A DNA stretch of 32,941 nucleotides from Hyphomicrobiales bacterium (GTDB lineage Bacteria; Pseudomonadota; Alphaproteobacteria; Rhizobiales; Rhizobiaceae): assembly GCA_900472485.1 (NCBI GenBank), contig UCII01000009.1, forward strand, positions 259,997 through 292,937. Direction: 5' to 3'. Shown here piece after piece: positions 8,061 to 16,084 of the stretch. The translations under genes and the position numbers were made by a program. Under the pieces are notes generated by a model that worked only from the letters and a program-made list of their open reading frames with translations, made no database searches and was not told where the DNA came from. Each line of letters begins with the position of its first letter. The first letter of the stretch is position 1.

Positions 8061-9311
8061 ATGACCGCATTGGATAGCTTACGTTCCCTGTCCCCCCAGC
8101 AACGAAACACTGTGATCGCAGCCTATCTGGGCTGGACATTGGACGCTTTCGATTTCTTCATCTTAGTTTTCGTTCTCAAGCATATAGCCGAAGAATTTCA
8201 CACGGACGTTCCGGCGGTTGCCGTGGCGATCTTTCTTACCCTCGCCATGCGGCCGCTCGGCGCCCTGATCTTTGGGCTTGCGGCGGATCGCTTCGGCCGG
8301 CGCACGACCCTGATGGTCGACGTGCTGCTTTACTCCGTATTCGAATTTCTGACCGGCTTTTCGACCGGTTTGACGATGTTCCTCGTGCTACGCGCGCTCT
8401 TCGGCGTCGCCATGGGCGGCGAATGGGGTGTGGGTGCGTCACTCGTGATGGAAACCATACCCGAGGATTCGCGGGGTCTTGTGTCCGGTATCCTGCAGGC
8501 GGGCTATCCCTCGGGTTATCTAATCGCCTCGATCGTCTTCTTCCTGCTGTTTCCGATCATTGGCTGGCGCGGCATGTTCTTCGTTGGCGCGGTGCCGGCG
8601 CTGCTGGTGCTCTATATCAGGCGCAATGTGGAGGAATCTCCGGCCTTCCTGCAGCGGCAGGCCAAGCCGCAACGGCCGTTTCTCACAGTGTTGCGCGAGA
8701 ATATCCCGCTCTTCCTCTGGGCCGTGCTTTTGATGACTGCGTTCAATTTCTTCAGTCACGGCACCCAGGACCTCTATCCGACCTTCCTGGAAACCCAGCG
8801 GCAATATGATTCCTATACGGTCGGCGCCATTGCCATCGTCTACAATATCGGCGCGATCGTCGGCGGTCTGACCTTCGGCTCTTTGTCGCAGCGCTGGGGA
8901 AGACGGCGGACGATCGTCATCGCGGCACTGCTGGCCATACCCGTCGCCCCGCTCTGGGTCTGGGGCCACGGACCCGTGATGCTCGCGATCGGCGCCTTCC
9001 TGATGCAGCTCTTTGTGCAGGGTGCGTGGGGCATCGTCCCCGTGCATCTCAACGAATTGTCGCCGGATGAGGTGCGCGGCACCTTCCCCGGATTTGCCTA
9101 TCAGCTCGGCAATTTGCTTGCTTCGGGCAATGCCTCCATCCAGGCCGGGCTTGCCAAGCAATGGGGCGGCGACTATGCGCTAGCGCTGTTGATCGTCGCC
9201 TGCATCGTCGCCGTGGTCGTGGCGTTGTTTGCCGGCTTCGGCTTCGAGAAAAAGGGAGTTCGGTTCGGCGGCAAGGATGCGGGTCAAGCGGACGGCGCCG
9301 TGCGGGCTTGA
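8061..9311 (+). CDS. MFS transporter, SHS (sialate/lactate:H+ symporter) type
   Basis: This 416-residue inner-membrane protein has the twelve hydrophobic spans of the major facilitator superfamily. Motif A is present as GLAADRFGRR after the second span, with a second copy GSLSQRWGRRR after the middle loop. The opening GWTLDAFDFFILVFVLKHI and the GVAMGGEWGVGASLV segment resemble the SHS group, whose members carry sialic acid, lactate or related acids with protons. The substrate here is not known. GGAGG at 8050-8054 best fits the ATG at 8061; a second ATG three bases earlier is also possible. An intrinsic terminator follows at 9335-9370. The gene diverges from uvrB across a 283-base gap. Confidence 0.9.
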   Translation: MTALDSLRSLSPQQRNTVIAAYLGWTLDAFDFFILVFVLKHIAEEFHTDVPAVAVAIFLTLAMRPLGALIFGLAADRFGRRTTLMVDVLLYSVFEFLTGFSTGLTMFLVLRALFGVAMGGEWGVGASLVMETIPEDSRGLVSGILQAGYPSGYLIASIVFFLLFPIIGWRGMFFVGAVPALLVLYIRRNVEESPAFLQRQAKPQRPFLTVLRENIPLFLWAVLLMTAFNFFSHGTQDLYPTFLETQRQYDSYTVGAIAIVYNIGAIVGGLTFGSLSQRWGRRRTIVIAALLAIPVAPLWVWGHGPVMLAIGAFLMQLFVQGAWGIVPVHLNELSPDEVRGTFPGFAYQLGNLLASGNASIQAGLAKQWGGDYALALLIVACIVAVVVALFAGFGFEKKGVRFGGKDAGQADGAVRA

Positions 9312-9334
9312 ACGGGCTCGCCATCAAAGTCACG

Positions 9335-9370
9335 AGGGCCGGCTGATGTCGCCGGCCCTTTCGTTTATTT
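9335..9370 (+). terminator. Rho-independent terminator of the MFS gene
   Basis: The stem AGGGCCGGC (9335-9343) pairs with GCCGGCCCT (9351-9359) around a 7-base loop and runs into TTTCGTTTATTTT. The U-rich tail is on the plus strand. The stop codon of the convergent secreted-protein gene lies inside the tail. Confidence 0.85.
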
Positions 9371-9880
9371 TCCGCAAATTTCCGAGATCTTGGCCTGGGC
9401 AAAGCCGCGGGCAAGCTCCTGCAGTCCACCGACCGAGGATATCAGTTCGCCGATCGGGCCATTGATGCCGAGGTGCAGGTCGGTGATGTGGCATGCGCCG
9501 ACGTCGACGGTCATGGAGGCGTCGAGCTCACCCTTGATCGTCGTTTTCAGTACACCATGCGATTTGCAGGCCATCTCGGCATGGGCATTGATCTGGACGC
9601 CACCGCTCGGGCCGTCGCAGACATCGAGCGACTTCACCTCGAACTTGTCCTTGTGATCGACGCCGGGCAGTTTCTTGCAGGGATCGGCCTCGTTCACCGA
9701 CTTCTCGATCTGCGGACCAAATTTGCTCTGCAGCAGCGACCAGCATGAGCCGGGCGCAGCTTGCGCCGGCATTGCCACCATCGGAAGCGGAGAGAGCGGC
9801 AACACGACCGCCGCGGCCAGCAAAGCCATGCGAAGCGGCGGCAGAAGCGAGAAGGGGGGCATGAGATATTTCAGGTTCAC
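9365..9880 (-). CDS. Hypothetical secreted protein with six cysteines
   Basis: The 171-residue product was not recognised. A signal peptide is visible: a basic start, a hydrophobic run MALLAAAVVLPL, and a probable cleavage after AQA near residue 41. The mature part of about 130 residues has six cysteines (46, 68, 88, 105, 130, 169), an even number that suits disulfide bonds in the periplasm or outside the cell. The middle looks like beta strands (FEVKSLDVC, GVQINAHAEMAC, DASMTVDVGAC). The start is a GTG at 9880, supported by AGAGG eight bases upstream; the ATG at 9862 is an alternative. It converges on the MFS gene and shares its terminator region. No enzymatic motif is seen. Confidence 0.8.
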   Translation of the reverse strand: MNLKYLMPPFSLLPPLRMALLAAAVVLPLSPLPMVAMPAQAAPGSCWSLLQSKFGPQIEKSVNEADPCKKLPGVDHKDKFEVKSLDVCDGPSGGVQINAHAEMACKSHGVLKTTIKGELDASMTVDVGACHITDLHLGINGPIGELISSVGGLQELARGFAQAKISEICGK

Positions 9881-10079
9881 GGCGGTCTATCCTCTGAAAA
9901 GAAGAAGCAGCAAATCAAGGCTGGCGCGGTGACAGTCTTCTCTCTCTTCCTTCGTCAAGGCAATCCCCCGACTTGACGATTACCATCTGACGGGTACCAG
10001 CATGCTTTGGCGCGTTTCGCCGACGGCGGGGCCAATTTCCGGCAAGGCATGAGAGATTCCGGTCGGCCAGTGCCGCGCG

Positions 10080-11150
10080 TCATATCGGAATAGTCTGTAC
10101 GCCCGATGGATCCTCCGGCGGTTCGTTTGTGTCTCCGTCGTAACCCAGATGCTTCGCCTTGCGGAACCACTCTGCCGCCTTCGCCGCATTAGCGGCAACG
10201 CCATCGCCGTCGCGGTACATCATGGCGAGATTATAGGCCGCGCCGGCATAGCGATGTTCGGCTGCTCGCTCGAACCAGTAGATCGCCTTCGGACCATTCT
10301 TGGTAACGCCTTCGCCATCGCGGAACATGACGCCGAGATTGTATTCGGCTTCGACATCGTTCTGCGCTGCAGCCTTCAGGAACCATGTGATCGCTTCGGC
10401 CTGATCCTGCTTGATTCCGTCGCCATCGGCATACATGGCCCCGATATTGAACTGCGCACTGGCATCGCCTTGGTCGGCCGCCTTCTTGAACCAGGAGAAG
10501 GCGGCGGCGCTGTCCTTGGCGACGCCTTCGCCGTCGCGATACATGATGCCGAGATTATATTGCGCTTCGACTTTTCCCTGTTCGGCCGCCTTGCGATACC
10601 AGATAACGGCCTTGGTCTTGTCCTTGCCGGTGCCATCGCCCTGATCATACATGGTGCCGACATTGAACTGCGCATCGGCATCGCCCTGTTCGGCGGCCTT
10701 GCTGTACCAGGCAAACGCCTGCGGCTTGTCCTGTGCTACGCCTTGGCCCGTGTCGTAGACGACGCCGAGATTATATTGTGCATTGAGGTATCCTTGTGCC
10801 GCAGACTTCTTGTACCAGGCAATGGCCTGGCCCTTGTCGGCGGTAACGCCTTCGCCCTGATCGTACATGGTGCCGACGTTGAATTGCGCTTTGGCATTGC
10901 CCTGTTCGGCGGCCTTCTTGTACCAGCTAAGGGCGAGCGTCAGGTTCTTTTCGACGCCGTTGCCCTCCTCATACATTTGCCCGAGTTTCAGCTGTGCGGC
11001 GGCATTGCCCTTGTTCGCCAGGGGGCGCCAGTAATCCAGGCCCGATTTGATATCGCCGCGATCGTAGCCGTTTCGTCCGACATCGGCTTGTGCGGCTCCC
11101 ATGGACGCCAGTGCGAAGAGCAAAGCTGCTGCCGCCTTCTTCCAATTCAC
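10080..11150 (-). CDS. Exported Sel1-like repeat protein (8 repeats)
   Basis: This 356-residue protein begins with a signal peptide (MNWKKAAAALLFALASMGAA, cleavage probably after AQA). It then consists almost wholly of about eight Sel1-like repeats of 36 residues, each with the core AQ(F/Y)N(V/L)G.MY..G.GV followed by A..W(Y/F).KAAEQG. Such helical solenoids act as protein-protein scaffolds in the periplasm; rhizobial ExoR is a known example, but this protein has more regular repeats and is not claimed to be ExoR. The start is a GTG at 11150 behind GAGGGG. It lies 55 bases downstream of the larger repeat gene and is probably co-transcribed with it. The C-terminal tail PPEDPSGVQTIPI is non-repetitive. 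Confidence 0.93.
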   Translation of the reverse strand: MNWKKAAAALLFALASMGAAQADVGRNGYDRGDIKSGLDYWRPLANKGNAAAQLKLGQMYEEGNGVEKNLTLALSWYKKAAEQGNAKAQFNVGTMYDQGEGVTADKGQAIAWYKKSAAQGYLNAQYNLGVVYDTGQGVAQDKPQAFAWYSKAAEQGDADAQFNVGTMYDQGDGTGKDKTKAVIWYRKAAEQGKVEAQYNLGIMYRDGEGVAKDSAAAFSWFKKAADQGDASAQFNIGAMYADGDGIKQDQAEAITWFLKAAAQNDVEAEYNLGVMFRDGEGVTKNGPKAIYWFERAAEHRYAGAAYNLAMMYRDGDGVAANAAKAAEWFRKAKHLGYDGDTNEPPEDPSGVQTIPI

Positions 11151-11205
11151 AATCTACCCCTCAGTCGAAATCCGTTGAATTAATATGCCGAGCGCTTCGT
11201 AACCG

Positions 11206-12798
11206 CTAGGGCACGAGCGCCATCAGCAAATGAAATATGAGCCAGCCGGTGCTGACGCGCGTGCCTTTTTTGCCGGCGGCTCCTTGTCCAAGCGGGCCGA
11301 GATCCTTGATCGGACCATCACCATTGGCTTCCATGTAGCTGAGTCCATGCTGCGCTTCCGGCAGTCCCTTGGCCGCTGCCTTGTTGAACCAATCGGCAGC
11401 GATCTTGGAGTCCTTTGGTACGCCATAGCCGTTATAATACAGATATCCAAGGCCGTATTCCGCCCGAGCATCGCCCTGATCAGCTGCTTTGCGAAACAGA
11501 GCGGCTGTTTGGCCATAGTCCTTAGGAACGCCAGCACCCTGATAATAAAGGTAGGCGAGCGCATATTCGCCCTGTGAATTGTTCTGGTCGGCCGCCTGGC
11601 GATACCAATTTGCGGCGGCCGATTTGTCAGCCGTCGTCCCTTGACCGTTTTCGTACATATAGCCGAGTGCGTATTGGGCGTCAGCGTGACCCTGGCTCGC
11701 AGCCTTCTGGTACCAGTCGAAGGCCTTGCCATAGTCTCTGCCAACGCCGCGGCCGCCTGCATACATGTAGGCGAGGGCATATTGACCCTGTGCGTCGCCT
11801 TGTTCGGCGGCCTTGCGATACCATCTCACCGCGCCGTCATCATCAGTTTTCACGCCCTGGCCGTTCGCGTAGAGGTAGCCGATGGCATATTGCGCATCGG
11901 AGCGGCCCTGATCGGCAGCTTTGCGATACCATTGCATTGCCTGTCTGTAGTCTCGGGCAACGCCTATCCCGTTTGCGAGACTGTAGCCGACGGCGTATTG
12001 CGCGTCGGCGCGGCCCTTTGCGGCCGCCTTCATATACCAGGAATAGGCTTCGGCATCGTTCCGTCCGACACCCTTGCCGTTGGCATAGGCATAGCCGACT
12101 GCATACAGACCCTGTGCATTTCCTTGATTGCCGGCCTTTTTGTACCAGCCGACGGCCTGCTCCTGGTCTTCTTCCGTGCCTTGACCATTGTCGTACATAT
12201 AGCCGATGGCATATTGGGCGTCGGGCCGACCCTGGTCGGCAGCCTTGCGATACCAGCCGAGTGCGATCGCCTCGTCCTGATGCACGCCGAGGCCATTGGC
12301 ATACATATAGCCGAGCGCATATTGCGCCTGCGCCTGTCCCTGGGCGGCGGATTTCTGATACCAGGTAACGGCGTCTTCATTATTGACCGCCACGCCGCGG
12401 CCATTGGCATAGGAATAGCCGATGGCATATTGGGCATCGGCATTGCCGGCCTGCGCCGCCCTCAAATACCAGTCGTTTGCCTGTTTCGGATCCGCATCGA
12501 CACCCCGGCCGCTGGCATACATGTAGGCCAGTGCATATTGCGCCTGCGCATTGCCTTGCTCAGCCGATTTTCGATACCAATCGACGGCCTGGGCGTCATC
12601 CTGTTCCACGCCCTGGCCGTTGGCGTAGCGATAGCCGAGACCGTATTGAGCGGCCGGATTGCCCTGTTTTGCGAATTCCACCCAGTATTTCAGGTCGATC
12701 TTCGTATTGGCGGGGCCAGGGGCAGGATCCTCGGCGTAAGCAAGCCAGGGCAGCGAAAGAACAAGCGCCAGTCCCAATGCATAGCTCTTCGTCTTCAA
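11206..12798 (-). CDS. Exported Sel1-like repeat protein (12-13 repeats)
   Basis: This long repeat protein carries twelve clear 36-residue Sel1-like repeats plus a degraded thirteenth. The core is AQYALGYMYANG.GV followed by A..WYRKAA.QG. The repeats are more alike than those of the 356-residue neighbour, pointing to internal duplication. A TTG at 12798 is the preferred start: it gives a compact signal peptide (LKTKSYALGLALVLSLPWLAYAE) and has GGGAG nine bases upstream. The ATG at 12864 would put about 22 charged residues before it. The C-terminus ends in a short hydrophobic segment (STGWLIFHLLMALVP). It is probably a periplasmic scaffold; partner and role are unknown. Confidence 0.92.
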   Translation of the reverse strand: MKTKSYALGLALVLSLPWLAYAEDPAPGPANTKIDLKYWVEFAKQGNPAAQYGLGYRYANGQGVEQDDAQAVDWYRKSAEQGNAQAQYALAYMYASGRGVDADPKQANDWYLRAAQAGNADAQYAIGYSYANGRGVAVNNEDAVTWYQKSAAQGQAQAQYALGYMYANGLGVHQDEAIALGWYRKAADQGRPDAQYAIGYMYDNGQGTEEDQEQAVGWYKKAGNQGNAQGLYAVGYAYANGKGVGRNDAEAYSWYMKAAAKGRADAQYAVGYSLANGIGVARDYRQAMQWYRKAADQGRSDAQYAIGYLYANGQGVKTDDDGAVRWYRKAAEQGDAQGQYALAYMYAGGRGVGRDYGKAFDWYQKAASQGHADAQYALGYMYENGQGTTADKSAAANWYRQAADQNNSQGEYALAYLYYQGAGVPKDYGQTAALFRKAADQGDARAEYGLGYLYYNGYGVPKDSKIAADWFNKAAAKGLPEAQHGLSYMEANGDGPIKDLGPLGQGAAGKKGTRVSTGWLIFHLLMALVP

Positions 12799-12919
12799 GG
12801 CTTGAGTCTCCCACCTGCGTCCCAGACGTAATCGATCTGAACAATATGGCGATGTCTTGGTCAAGGATCGCAGGAACCCAGATAGCAGTGGATTTAATGC
12901 CCCATGACGGATGCGATCA

Positions 12920-13510
12920 CTATACCGGAAGCACGTCGTAGAGGCGGAAGATCCATGTGATCTGGTAGATCAGTCCGACGATTACGAATGCGGCCTGGAA
13001 GCGCCGGTTGGCGGTGATCGAGGCGATGACGCAAAGCACGATATAGACGATATTGCGCGTCGGATATTCCCAGCCGAGCGACCGGAAATAGGCTTCACCC
13101 TTCAGCAACGTGTCGATGAGGTCGACGGCGTAGGTGACGGCGAGCAGGCCGAAGAACCAATGGCGGCGGGAGATGAAATATTCCTCGAAGCCGCCATAAT
13201 CTTCAACCGACGGCGGATTGAGCAATACGCAGAGGAAATAGAAGAGGCAGCAGAAGCAGATGAGAAAGAGGTAGACGCCGAAATTGATCTGCGCAACCGA
13301 TTGCAGCCGGTACTCCCACCACCAGAAATGGATGATGAAGAGGAACATGGACAATACCCAGCCGATATGGACGGGGTAGATCTTGTTCTTGCCCGGCGCC
13401 TGCACGAAACCGGCAAGCCGGGTCAGAAGCTGAGCCAGCGAAAGGCCGATCACCATGCTCATGACCGTTCTGATATAGACGTAGACTTCCGGTGTGTGCG
13501 CGGAATCCAT
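12920..13510 (-). CDS. Hypothetical multi-pass inner-membrane protein
   Basis: This 196-residue protein has about five to six hydrophobic spans, for example VMSMVIGLSLAQLLTRLAG, HIGWVLSMFLFIIHFWWWEY, VYLFLICFCCLFYFLCVLL and IVYIVLCVIASITA. Aromatic residues crowd the second span (HFWWWEYR). It was not recognised as a named family, and no catalytic motif is seen. The start MDSAHTPE at 13510 has GAGGAG upstream and lies four bases after the stop codon of the thioesterase gene, so the two are very likely translated from one message. The pairing with an acyl-CoA thioesterase hints at lipid or acyl metabolism at the membrane, which is only an inference. Confidence 0.85.
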   Translation of the reverse strand: MDSAHTPEVYVYIRTVMSMVIGLSLAQLLTRLAGFVQAPGKNKIYPVHIGWVLSMFLFIIHFWWWEYRLQSVAQINFGVYLFLICFCCLFYFLCVLLNPPSVEDYGGFEEYFISRRHWFFGLLAVTYAVDLIDTLLKGEAYFRSLGWEYPTRNIVYIVLCVIASITANRRFQAAFVIVGLIYQITWIFRLYDVLPV

Positions 13511-13514
13511 CGCG

Positions 13515-13904
13515 TCAGCTCTCCTCTGATACAGCCTTCGGCAAGCCGTTTTCATCGAGCGCGACCATGATGAAGGTCGCAGCCGTCACTTTCTCCAGGC
13601 TGTTATAACGGGCCCGGTGCGCCCATGCTTCGACGCTCAGGGTGATCGAGGTACGGCCGACGCGTTCGATATCGGTGAAGACGCTCAGCGTATCGCCGAT
13701 CTTGACCGGCAGTTCGAAGGCCATCTCCTTGACCGCTGCCGTGACCACGCGCCCGCGCGCCCGTTCGGCGGCGCGGATACCGCTTGCCAAGTCCATCTGC
13801 GCCATGACCCAGCCCCCGAAAATATCGCCGGCAGGATTGGCATCGGCAGGCATGGCAAGCGTGCGCAATGTGAGCTCGCCTCTCGGTTTGACGCTGTCAT
13901 TCAT
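13515..13904 (-). CDS. Acyl-CoA thioesterase, YciA-like hotdog protein
   Basis: The product hydrolyses acyl-CoA thioesters to free acid and CoA. This 129-residue single hotdog domain contains the family hallmark NPAGDIFGGWVMAQMDLASG near residues 24-43, closely resembling YciA; the Asn and Asp there are the catalytic and structural residues of this class. The second half has the expected VKIGDTLSVF and SITLSVEAW strands. The start MNDSVKP at 13904 is supported by GGAGCC eight bases upstream, while the frame stays open to 13937. It heads a short unit with the membrane protein at 12920-13510. Substrate chain length cannot be read from the sequence. Confidence 0.93.
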   Translation of the reverse strand: MNDSVKPRGELTLRTLAMPADANPAGDIFGGWVMAQMDLASGIRAAERARGRVVTAAVKEMAFELPVKIGDTLSVFTDIERVGRTSITLSVEAWAHRARYNSLEKVTAATFIMVALDENGLPKAVSEES

Positions 13905-14146
13905 TCTTCGGCTCCTGTTCACGGTCGATTCCGACAATCAGCCTATGCAATCCTGCCGCGATGGAAAAGCCATGCTGGCATTTCCATGGAGGACTCCTAT
14001 GGGCCGCCTGCTTTGTTTCATGCCATTCCAGGGCGACATGGTGCCGCTGTGAAGCAGCGAGATTCCCTGCGGTAAGCTTTCGTTCACCCTTTCCATTTAG
14101 GATTTGTAGTCGTTACCGACCGTGGCTGGGGCAGCGGATCAGGAGT

Positions 14147-15340
14147 ATGACCATTTTACCCATTCTACGGCGGGCCGCGCTGCCATTGCTGTTGTCGTCT
14201 GCGCTGGTCGCCTGCACGGCAGATAGCCTCGTGCCGCCTTCCGGCATTGACAGTTCCTCGCGCGTCGGCTCCATCAAGCCGCATCGCAGCGTGCCGCAGC
14301 GGCAGTTTGCTTATCAGGGGGTGCAGGATCCCGTCGTTTCCGCATCGAGCAATTACAAAAGCGGCGGTCCCGTTCGTTCCAGTGCAACCGGCGAAGCCGT
14401 GACTACGACGGATGTCGAAGCCGGCTTAGTGCAGCAGTCGGATGCCCCCTCTCAGGGCGTTAACATGGATGCCGAGCTTGGCGTCGGGCCGAGCGAAGAG
14501 GCGCAATCCGCCTCGGTTGTCGGGTTGGCGCAGGAGGAGCAGCAGAACATTGCCGAAGGTCAGTCCGACCAGCCCGTGGTCGACGGCATCGGCACCGATG
14601 CGCCGGTCCAGACCAACCGCTCGGTCGTGCAGCGCCCGGCCGCGCAGGCCGAGCTCAATCAGTCGCGGATACCGAGGCAGTTGCCGGGAACGCAGGTTGC
14701 GATGCTGCCGCGGGCCGAAAATCCGATACCGCGCCTCGATCAGCAGTTCGAAGCGCCGCAATCGACGCCGGGCATGATGCCGCCTTCGGAAATCGCCTGC
14801 CGCCAGGAATTGCAGCGCATGGGCGTCGTCTATACCGACAAGCCGGCGATCTCGAACGGTCCTGCATGTCAGGTTCCCTATCCGGTTTCGCTGAGCGGCC
14901 TTTCCGGCAATATCGCGGTTCGACCGGCGGTGACCTTGAATTGCCAGGTGACGCTCGCCTTCGCCAAATGGGTGAAGAACGAACTCGCCCCAGCCGCACG
15001 CACGCGCTACTGGACCGGCATCGGCACGATCGTACCGCTCGGCGGCTATTCCTGCCGGCGGATGAACAATAGCCGGCAACGCTATAATCCGATGTCGGAA
15101 CACGCGCATGGCAACGCGATCGATGTTGGTACCTTCGTCTTGAAGAATGGCCATGTGATCGACGTGCGGAAGAAGGGCTTGTTTTCCTTCCGGGAAGGGC
15201 GGCTGCTCAAGGCGGTACGCAGCGACAGCTGCCGCTATTTCGATACTGTGCTCGGCCCCGGCAGCAATCCGGAGCACTGGAACCACTTCCATTTCGACCT
15301 CAGGGACCGAAAGGGCGGTCGGCGCTATTGCAGCCTTTGA
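14147..15340 (+). CDS. Extensin-like lipoprotein with M15-type metal-binding C-terminus
   Basis: This 397-residue protein starts at MTILPILRRAALPLLL with a lipobox LVAC (cysteine near residue 23), so it is probably a lipoprotein. Residues 30-255 are low-complexity, rich in Gln, Ser, Pro and Val, and likely extended across the periplasm. The C-terminal 160 residues match the extensin-like C-terminal family (Pfam Extensin-like_C): ACQVPYPVSLSGL, GGYSCRRMN, SEHAHGNAIDVGTF and EHWNHFHFDLR. The H..AIDV and HFHFD motifs mirror the zinc ligands of M15/VanY D,D-carboxypeptidases, so a peptidoglycan-cleaving role is plausible. Paired cysteines suggest disulfides. AGGAG lies only one base before the ATG, an unusually short spacing; the frame stays open upstream to 13961. 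Confidence 0.85.
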   Translation: MTILPILRRAALPLLLSSALVACTADSLVPPSGIDSSSRVGSIKPHRSVPQRQFAYQGVQDPVVSASSNYKSGGPVRSSATGEAVTTTDVEAGLVQQSDAPSQGVNMDAELGVGPSEEAQSASVVGLAQEEQQNIAEGQSDQPVVDGIGTDAPVQTNRSVVQRPAAQAELNQSRIPRQLPGTQVAMLPRAENPIPRLDQQFEAPQSTPGMMPPSEIACRQELQRMGVVYTDKPAISNGPACQVPYPVSLSGLSGNIAVRPAVTLNCQVTLAFAKWVKNELAPAARTRYWTGIGTIVPLGGYSCRRMNNSRQRYNPMSEHAHGNAIDVGTFVLKNGHVIDVRKKGLFSFREGRLLKAVRSDSCRYFDTVLGPGSNPEHWNHFHFDLRDRKGGRRYCSL

Positions 15341-15444
15341 TTGGCCCTTTGCCGGAGCAGCATCCACCTTGCCAAATGGGAAAGCCGATTTACCTATCGG
15401 TGGAATCGCGCTTAATTGCGCGGGCCGCGGGCAGGAGAGGGTTC

Positions 15445-15699
15445 ATGGAAGACGTACCAAGACGAAAGAGAAGCCTGGGAAGGGCACTCCTTGCCGCCCT
15501 GATTGCCATCATTATCGTCATCGGCGGCCGCTGGTATGCTTATGTCGCCTATGCCGACGATCCGTTCGATGAAGTCGGCATCGGTCTCAACTCCATGATG
15601 CCCGGACCCATCCGCGACAAGGGTTGTGCGATGCTGAAGGCACGTTTCGAGCACAAGACGCTGCCGCCCGCCGGTTGCGGCGTCAACGGCAACTGGTAG
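15445..15699 (+). CDS. Small membrane-anchored hypothetical protein
   Basis: This 84-residue protein has a basic start (MEDVPRRKRSLGR), one hydrophobic span (ALLAALIAIIIVIGGRWYAYVAY) and a periplasmic tail of about 45 residues with two cysteines (GCAML, AGCGVNGNW). The layout suits a signal anchor or uncleaved signal peptide. AGGAGAGGG just upstream of 15445 decides the start; an ATG at 15328 would overlap the previous gene. It lies 104 bases after the extensin-like gene on the same strand and may share its message. No family was recognised. Confidence 0.75.
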   Translation: MEDVPRRKRSLGRALLAALIAIIIVIGGRWYAYVAYADDPFDEVGIGLNSMMPGPIRDKGCAMLKARFEHKTLPPAGCGVNGNW

Positions 15700-15726
15700 C
15701 GGTCGTTTTCCAGGTTGTAAGCTGGC

Positions 15727-15755
15727 AAAAAGAAAAAAGCCGGCTGAGCCGGCTT
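15727..15755 (-). terminator. Rho-independent terminator on the minus strand
   Basis: AAGCCGG (15737-15743) pairs with CCGGCTT (15749-15755) around a 5-base loop. On the minus strand the stem is followed by TTTTTTCTTTTT, a strong U-tract; on the plus strand there is none. It therefore ends a leftward transcript coming from 15756-16060, not the plus-strand gene ending at 15699. Confidence 0.75.
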
Positions 15756-16084
15756 GAGCGGAGCATGGCAACGACGGGGATCCTTACCAGCTCCAGAAAA
15801 GAACTTCATGTTGCAATGATGATGCACGCAATATGAATGCGAGGGCAATAAATCGGCCAATACAATAGGCGCTGACGATGCCGCCAAGAGGCGTTGGGCG
15901 GAGTTGCGACAAACGTTGCTCACCTAAGGAGCTATATGCCCGACGAAGGTCACGATTTGATGACAGCTTATTCCGCTTAAACGAACGCAGTGTTTCACTA
16001 CCGTGGGGTGGTAAAAGTCCAGCACCGGCTATATAGCGGGCAAACGCCGCGAAATTCATCATAAAAGCCGGACTTTGCCTGACC
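15756..16084 (-). other. Unexplained stretch: candidate small RNA or small gene, minus strand
   Basis: No recognised gene lies here, yet a strong minus-strand terminator (15727-15755) ends something transcribed leftward. Two readings fit. One is a small RNA: just before the terminator the minus strand folds as GGAGC..GGTAA / TTGCC..GCTCC (15760-15794). The other is a 91-residue frame from an ATG at 16056 to a TAA at 15784, about 30 bases before the terminator. It is arginine-rich, has no visible ribosome-binding site and unremarkable codon use. The promoter of the plus-strand ABC gene at 16085 must also be here. Confidence 0.35.

Noticed and set aside
9952..9979. TCGTCAAG/CTTGACGA inverted repeat between two minus-strand genes
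   Set aside because: The 8-pair stem lacks a U-tract and has no sequence relation to a known operator; it may be chance.
10080..11150. ExoR
   Set aside because: It shares Sel1 repeats and a signal peptide, but the repeats are too regular and the gene sits beside another repeat gene; the name is not supported.
10149..12831. Long plus-strand frames of 344 and 396 codons
   Set aside because: They mirror the Sel1 repeat genes; the periodic content is the antisense image of the 36-residue repeats.
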